Assembly: GCF_026262505.1 (NCBI RefSeq)
Contig: NC_067208.1
Location: 13,773,962-13,837,961 of the forward strand
From: Trichomonas vaginalis G3
Taxonomy: Eukaryota > Parabasalia > Trichomonadida > Trichomonadidae
Length of the DNA stretch: 64,000 bases
Direction of reading: 5' to 3'
Every line of letters begins with the position of its first letter. Positions within the stretch are counted from its first letter, which is position 1. The translations under genes were made by a program, and so were the position numbers. The notes beneath the pieces were generated by a model. That model worked only from the letters and a program-made list of their open reading frames with translations, did not search any database and was not told the origin of the DNA. Positions 60,419 to 64,000 of this stretch are shown here, piece after piece.

Positions 60419-61374
60419 TCGTCATTTTCAACTTCTTTAGCATATTCGTCAGGAGTTGTCTTATATTTGTTAGGAACTGTCTTTGAAAGTATACCACCTT
60501 GAACTTTGACAAGTTTGAAACGAGGTCTGACAATAGTCGTTTTATCTTCTGCTTGCAGTGTGTACATTTTGCCATGTTTGCCTAAAACTTCATAATATTC
60601 TCTTGTATACTTTCTTCTATTTTTACGAACACGAATGCGAGTACCTGTCGAGTTCCCATTGTTGTCATAGTCAATAGTATTTTCATATGGGTCGCGTTTA
60701 GGTATTTCTATTTTTACTTTGTCACCTTTCTTAAGTTTGAAGCCTGGTATTCTTTCTTGTTTGTCTCTTTTGACTAAACTATTAAATATATAGTCTTTCT
60801 CTAAGTCAGGGTTGTTTTTCATTTCTTCGGGGGAGTGGTTTCCCAAACCTTTTTGTTTACGGCTATTGTAAATATTTAAAACTTGTCTCATCTTTGCCAT
60901 GGAGAAGTGTCTATATTTGTCGTCATATGACATTTCATTTGCTTCACCACCTTGTGGTTGGTTTAAGTCTCTTAAGATTTTTATACAACTGTCAATGACA
61001 CCAAGAGCAGAATGGTTTTGGTCGACAATGAAATATTGGTTTACATTTTTTGAACGCAGATAGTTTTTAATATCGTCTGATTTGAAAGAACGTTCACAGT
61101 CAGATGTCAGTTTTGTTGGATGGTATTTGTCAACGAATATTGTCAAAGCAGTTTTCACATCTAAAATATTTTTGGACTGCAATGGTATGGCTTCACAGTA
61201 TCTTGTGTTTTGACCGACAAATATTAGCCAGTATGGTGGTCCATCTTCTCTATACCTCGGAATGTTTTCCAAGATATCCATAAACCAAGCATTTGGTGTT
61301 GAACTAAAGATTTTTACCATGAGTGCTTTCTTTGTTGCCTTAGAAACATAGGGGTCCTTGTTTGGATTCGTCAT
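60415..61374 (-). CDS. Maverick C integrase
   Basis: 319 residues. N-terminal helices are followed by an RNase H-fold core (WFMDILENIPRYREDGPPYW, KLTSDCERSFKSDDI, HSALGVIDSCIKILRD). The C-terminal SH3/chromo-like part contains FKLKKGDKVKIEIPKRDPYE and YYEVLGKHGKMYTLQAED. Related to the Maverick B integrase. The frame is open throughout. Confidence 0.85.
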   Translation of the reverse strand: MTNPNKDPYVSKATKKALMVKIFSSTPNAWFMDILENIPRYREDGPPYWLIFVGQNTRYCEAIPLQSKNILDVKTALTIFVDKYHPTKLTSDCERSFKSDDIKNYLRSKNVNQYFIVDQNHSALGVIDSCIKILRDLNQPQGGEANEMSYDDKYRHFSMAKMRQVLNIYNSRKQKGLGNHSPEEMKNNPDLEKDYIFNSLVKRDKQERIPGFKLKKGDKVKIEIPKRDPYENTIDYDNNGNSTGTRIRVRKNRRKYTREYYEVLGKHGKMYTLQAEDKTTIVRPRFKLVKVQGGILSKTVPNKYKTTPDEYAKEVENDD

Positions 61375-61390
61375 TTTTACCCTATAAGAA
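61375..61390. promoter_or_regulatory. 16-bp divergent start region, Maverick C
   Basis: TTTTACCCTATAAGAA separates the integrase start (minus) from the start at 61391 (plus). Confidence 0.5.
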
Positions 61391-61792
61391 ATGGGTTTAT
61401 TTGGCGCATTAGCAGGAGTTGCATCCAGATTTTTACCCGCAGTGGGAACAATAGCCAGAGGTGCGTTTGGAATTGGAAGGAAGATTTTGAGTACATTAGG
61501 TATACTTAAAGAGAAAGCACAACCTATTATACAAACTGTACAGAAAGGTTGGGAGGTAGCACGAGATGCAGCAAATCTTATTCCAAATCCTGAAACAAGA
61601 GGAAAAGTTCAAGGATGGATGGACAATGTAGGAAGAGAAGCAGGAAACTACTATAACAAAGCAAATGACTACTATAACCAAGCAGGGCACTATATGGACC
61701 AAGGTGAAAGATTCTTTAACAGAGGATATAACCATGCACAACAATGGGTAAACAATAACCAACCGCAACCGCCTCAAACGTGGGGAATGTAA
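61391..61792 (+). CDS. glycine/alanine-rich virion-like protein, Maverick C
   Basis: 133 residues. A hydrophobic amphipathic start (MGLFGALAGVASRFLPAVGT), a helical middle, and a Tyr/Asn/Gln-rich segment with repeated YYNKAND/YYNQAGH phrases and a Pro-rich end. Probably a core or membrane-active virion protein, comparable to 40733-41260 in Maverick B. Confidence 0.6.
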   Translation: MGLFGALAGVASRFLPAVGTIARGAFGIGRKILSTLGILKEKAQPIIQTVQKGWEVARDAANLIPNPETRGKVQGWMDNVGREAGNYYNKANDYYNQAGHYMDQGERFFNRGYNHAQQWVNNNQPQPPQTWGM

Positions 61793-61811
61793 AGTTTTTT
61801 ACTGAGATGAA

Positions 61812-61964
61812 ATGAACAATACAGCATTGAGACAAATGGGTCAAGATGGATTTGTCGGCTTCCAGCAGTTACACAACCACGTGTTTGTCAAGTTCTTCCT
61901 ATACCTCAGGAAGTTTTAGACCGACTTAAAAAACCTAAACAACCAGTTGAAAACAAAACAAACT
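61812..61964 (+). other. short coding-like stretch, Maverick C
   Basis: Begins MNNTALRQMGQDGFVGFQQL after GAGATGAA. The same upstream bases (TTTTTTACTGAGATGAAATGA) precede the next gene at 61986, so it was probably a small gene. Function unknown and integrity uncertain. Confidence 0.35.
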
Positions 61965-61985
61965 AAAATTTTTTACTGAGATGAA

Positions 61986-62552
61986 ATGACGGAAGAAGTT
62001 GAAACCGTAGATTTGACACCACAAACAAAAAGTTCAGAACCATTGTCAAAACCTGTCAAAGAACTTACAGATGAAGAGAAAAATTCAATAATAGAAAGTG
62101 CCAGGTCTGGAAATGCAAACCCTAACTATAAAGTCACTTTTCATAGAAATGGAACGGCTAGTATCTCAAAAAAGAAACAGACTCTCACAAATAAAATATT
62201 GAAGTCTGAAGGAGCTTTCGAGACAACAGATGGAAAAGTATATTTTACTGACCAACAGTTCATTATAGAACATCTCATTGACTTAGAGTCGAAATATTCT
62301 AAACTTTACAACAAACACAAAAAGTTGAAAGGAAAACAAAAACAGATGGCATATGATATTTACGAAGATACTAACGACACAACCATACCTGCAAGTGAGG
62401 TAAAGTCAGAGGAACCGAAAAGTGACGAAAAACCGATAGAAGAAGGGGAGCCAAAAACTGAGGGTAGACCAAAACCAAAGTTTAGTCAACCTTCATTAGC
62501 TGGTATGGGTTGGCGTCAAAGGCTTATGGTAGCTGGTGGTTATGTTAAGTAA
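61986..62552 (+). CDS. coiled-coil protein with disordered tail, Maverick C
   Basis: 188 residues. An acidic start, a strand segment (NPNYKVTFHRNGTASISKKK), a coiled coil (LIDLESKYSKLYNKHKKLKG) and a Glu/Pro/Lys-rich tail. Related in plan to 33733-34101 and 54064-54301. Function unknown. Confidence 0.6.
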   Translation: MTEEVETVDLTPQTKSSEPLSKPVKELTDEEKNSIIESARSGNANPNYKVTFHRNGTASISKKKQTLTNKILKSEGAFETTDGKVYFTDQQFIIEHLIDLESKYSKLYNKHKKLKGKQKQMAYDIYEDTNDTTIPASEVKSEEPKSDEKPIEEGEPKTEGRPKPKFSQPSLAGMGWRQRLMVAGGYVK

Positions 62553-62584
62553 AGAAAAAAAAACATTTTTTTATTTTTATAAAA

Positions 62585-63304
62585 ATGCCCCTATATAGAA
62601 TAGATAGAAAATCTGCTAGAATAAAAGCAGAGTTACAAAGATATGGTTGGAGAGTTTCGAAGAATTTTAAATATAGGAAGGGAAGACCCATAAAAGTCTA
62701 TGACAAATTGTCTGGTCTGACCTACGAAATGGACTTAGAAACAGCGCGCGCAAACTATCCAAACAGATTAGAGAGGTTAGAAGAAGAACGTCTTATGAAC
62801 TTGCCTTTCAATGTTAACGAGCCGCAAGTTGAAGGACAAGACGGCTTTGCCAGATTCTACTGGAAACATAACGAACAATTGCATCCTTTGAGAAGGAAAA
62901 AAGGTAGTGCAGAGGATGGTCATGCTCCCATGGAAAGAACAAGATATGCATATGAAAAGTACCGTGAAGTTAGAAGTCAAATTACATCTGGTCGAACCTT
63001 TACAGTAAACTTTGACGAAGGAAAGAACAAAGAAGGCTTCATGGGTGTACTTGCTGCCATTCAAGACGGAAATAAGAAAGGACACAATCTCAGACTAACT
63101 ATAACAGATTTGGACGGTCATATATACTACTCACATGGCAATGTCACAACAGCCGCACAACTTCTTGACGCTTTCAAGACTACAAAGAGAGAACAAATGT
63201 TTGACTCCGACTCAGACATTTTGAATGCAATTGAAGGAATTGCAAGTGTAAAATTTGAATGGTACCAACCGAACCCTCAAGCAGTCAGACAACATGTTTG
63301 TTAG
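62585..63304 (+). CDS. 239-residue Maverick C protein
   Basis: A basic N-terminal part (YRIDRKSARIKAELQRYGWR, YRKGRPIKVYDKLSGL) and a globular C-terminal part (LRLTITDLDGHIYYSHGNVT, KFEWYQPNPQAVRQHV). The basic start suggests nucleic acid binding, but I recognise no family. Unlike anything I can match in A or B. Confidence 0.65.
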   Translation: MPLYRIDRKSARIKAELQRYGWRVSKNFKYRKGRPIKVYDKLSGLTYEMDLETARANYPNRLERLEEERLMNLPFNVNEPQVEGQDGFARFYWKHNEQLHPLRRKKGSAEDGHAPMERTRYAYEKYREVRSQITSGRTFTVNFDEGKNKEGFMGVLAAIQDGNKKGHNLRLTITDLDGHIYYSHGNVTTAAQLLDAFKTTKREQMFDSDSDILNAIEGIASVKFEWYQPNPQAVRQHVC

Positions 63305-63358
63305 ATGAGAAATATGAAGTAAAAACGTTTTAAAACAGTATATTTTTACATATATTAA

Positions 63359-64000
63359 ATGTTTCAGGTTGAAAAACAAAGAACAAAAGCAGCAGATACA
63401 AAACCGTTAGACTATATCTTTACAAATGCCGGTAGAAATATTTCAGATGAAGAAATTTCATCCGGTGCTTACAGGTTTGACTATCCAATTCGTTGGCTTC
63501 AAAGTCCTTCAGATGCAAAGGCAATAGGATTTAGAAAAGTTTTGTTTTCAAAAAGAACTAACGCGTTTATGTTTGCGGTATATTTTCATGGGCGGTATAG
63601 AGGTCATGATGGTCTACTAGACAAATTTGACGAAATGAGAATCTTTACGGTTCGTTCAGACGAAAGTCTTGAGAAGACTCTAAATGACTTTCAAACTCAA
63701 ATAAACAAATACTACTGGGAATTTCAAGAAAAATACGATTCTTTACTAAATGGAACATACTATCTGAAACTAGAATATGACAAGATGAACTCCACAGTTT
63801 CATTTCAAAGGATTGAAAATAACCCTCCAAGAGATACACAGTTTTTATTTTGGCAAGTAGACAAACGTTCTTGGGCACAATTTCTTCGGTTACTAAACCA
63901 GAACGAACCATTACCACCTGACGGTCCGTTCTGGTTTATACGCCACCAACAGATTTGACAGTTTATAGAAACGTGTTTGACCCTCAAAATGTCATGTGTC
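63359..64000 (+). pseudogene. minor-capsid-like protein, second copy in Maverick C, partial
   Basis: Begins MFQVEKQRTKAADTKPLDYI and has YRFDYPIRWLQSPSDAKAIG. Same family as 58267-59112 and 41486-42367. It runs to the window edge and looks broken near the end. Confidence 0.65.

Larger units (their letters stand above)
56216..64000. mobile_element. Maverick/Polinton C, partial (runs off the window)
   Basis: Recognisable parts: integrase, fibre, two minor-capsid-like genes, small amphipathic proteins and several unknown genes. No TIR is seen at the left, where repeats abut the poly-A tract, and the right end is outside the window. Gene content and sequence are closer to Maverick B than to A. 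Few breaks are visible, mainly in the two minor-capsid-like genes. Confidence 0.85.

Overview
The window is AT-rich, intron-poor protist DNA, most likely from a trichomonad (Parabasalia; Tritrichomonas-like). The reasons are single-exon host genes, a prodomain-less metacaspase, TCAYTW-type initiator motifs a few bases before start codons, and three Maverick/Polinton elements packed into 64 kb. I cannot fix the species from the sequence alone.

Layout. Positions 1-8.8 kb are host DNA: a metacaspase, a tRNA-Val, and a 2150-residue helical plus proline-rich protein. Positions 8793-15803 hold a DNA transposon with long terminal inverted repeats (copy 1). It carries one intact gene that fuses a DDE transposase to a USP-type deubiquitinase, and other inverted-repeat insertions are nested in it. 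Positions 15.9-19.4 kb are host again: a coiled-coil protein gene, a perfect 233-bp inverted duplication carrying tRNA-Ile twice, and a short TA-flanked transposon inside unusual 83-bp direct repeats. Positions 19456-34362 are Maverick A, complete from end to end with 151-bp TIRs and a 6-bp target duplication. Positions 34.4-37.4 kb are host: a multi-pass membrane protein and a type I surface protein. Positions 37627-56183 hold copy 2 of the transposase-USP transposon, split by Maverick B (40092-54958, 5-bp target duplication). A 32-base poly-A tract then leads into repeats and Maverick C, which runs off the right end.

The three Mavericks carry the expected family parts: integrase in all three; packaging ATPase and major capsid protein in A and B; polymerase B in A only. 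All also have minor-capsid-like genes and small amphipathic proteins. A and B contain several broken genes; C has fewer visible breaks but is partial. They are treated here as fossils.

Points worth most attention: the transposase-USP fusion; phage-type collar/collagen fibre genes in the Mavericks, with modules shared between otherwise divergent elements; a repeated iteron cassette whose motif differs between Mavericks B and C while the architecture is kept; and Maverick gene starts marked by TAAATG, with divergent start codons only 16-25 bp apart.
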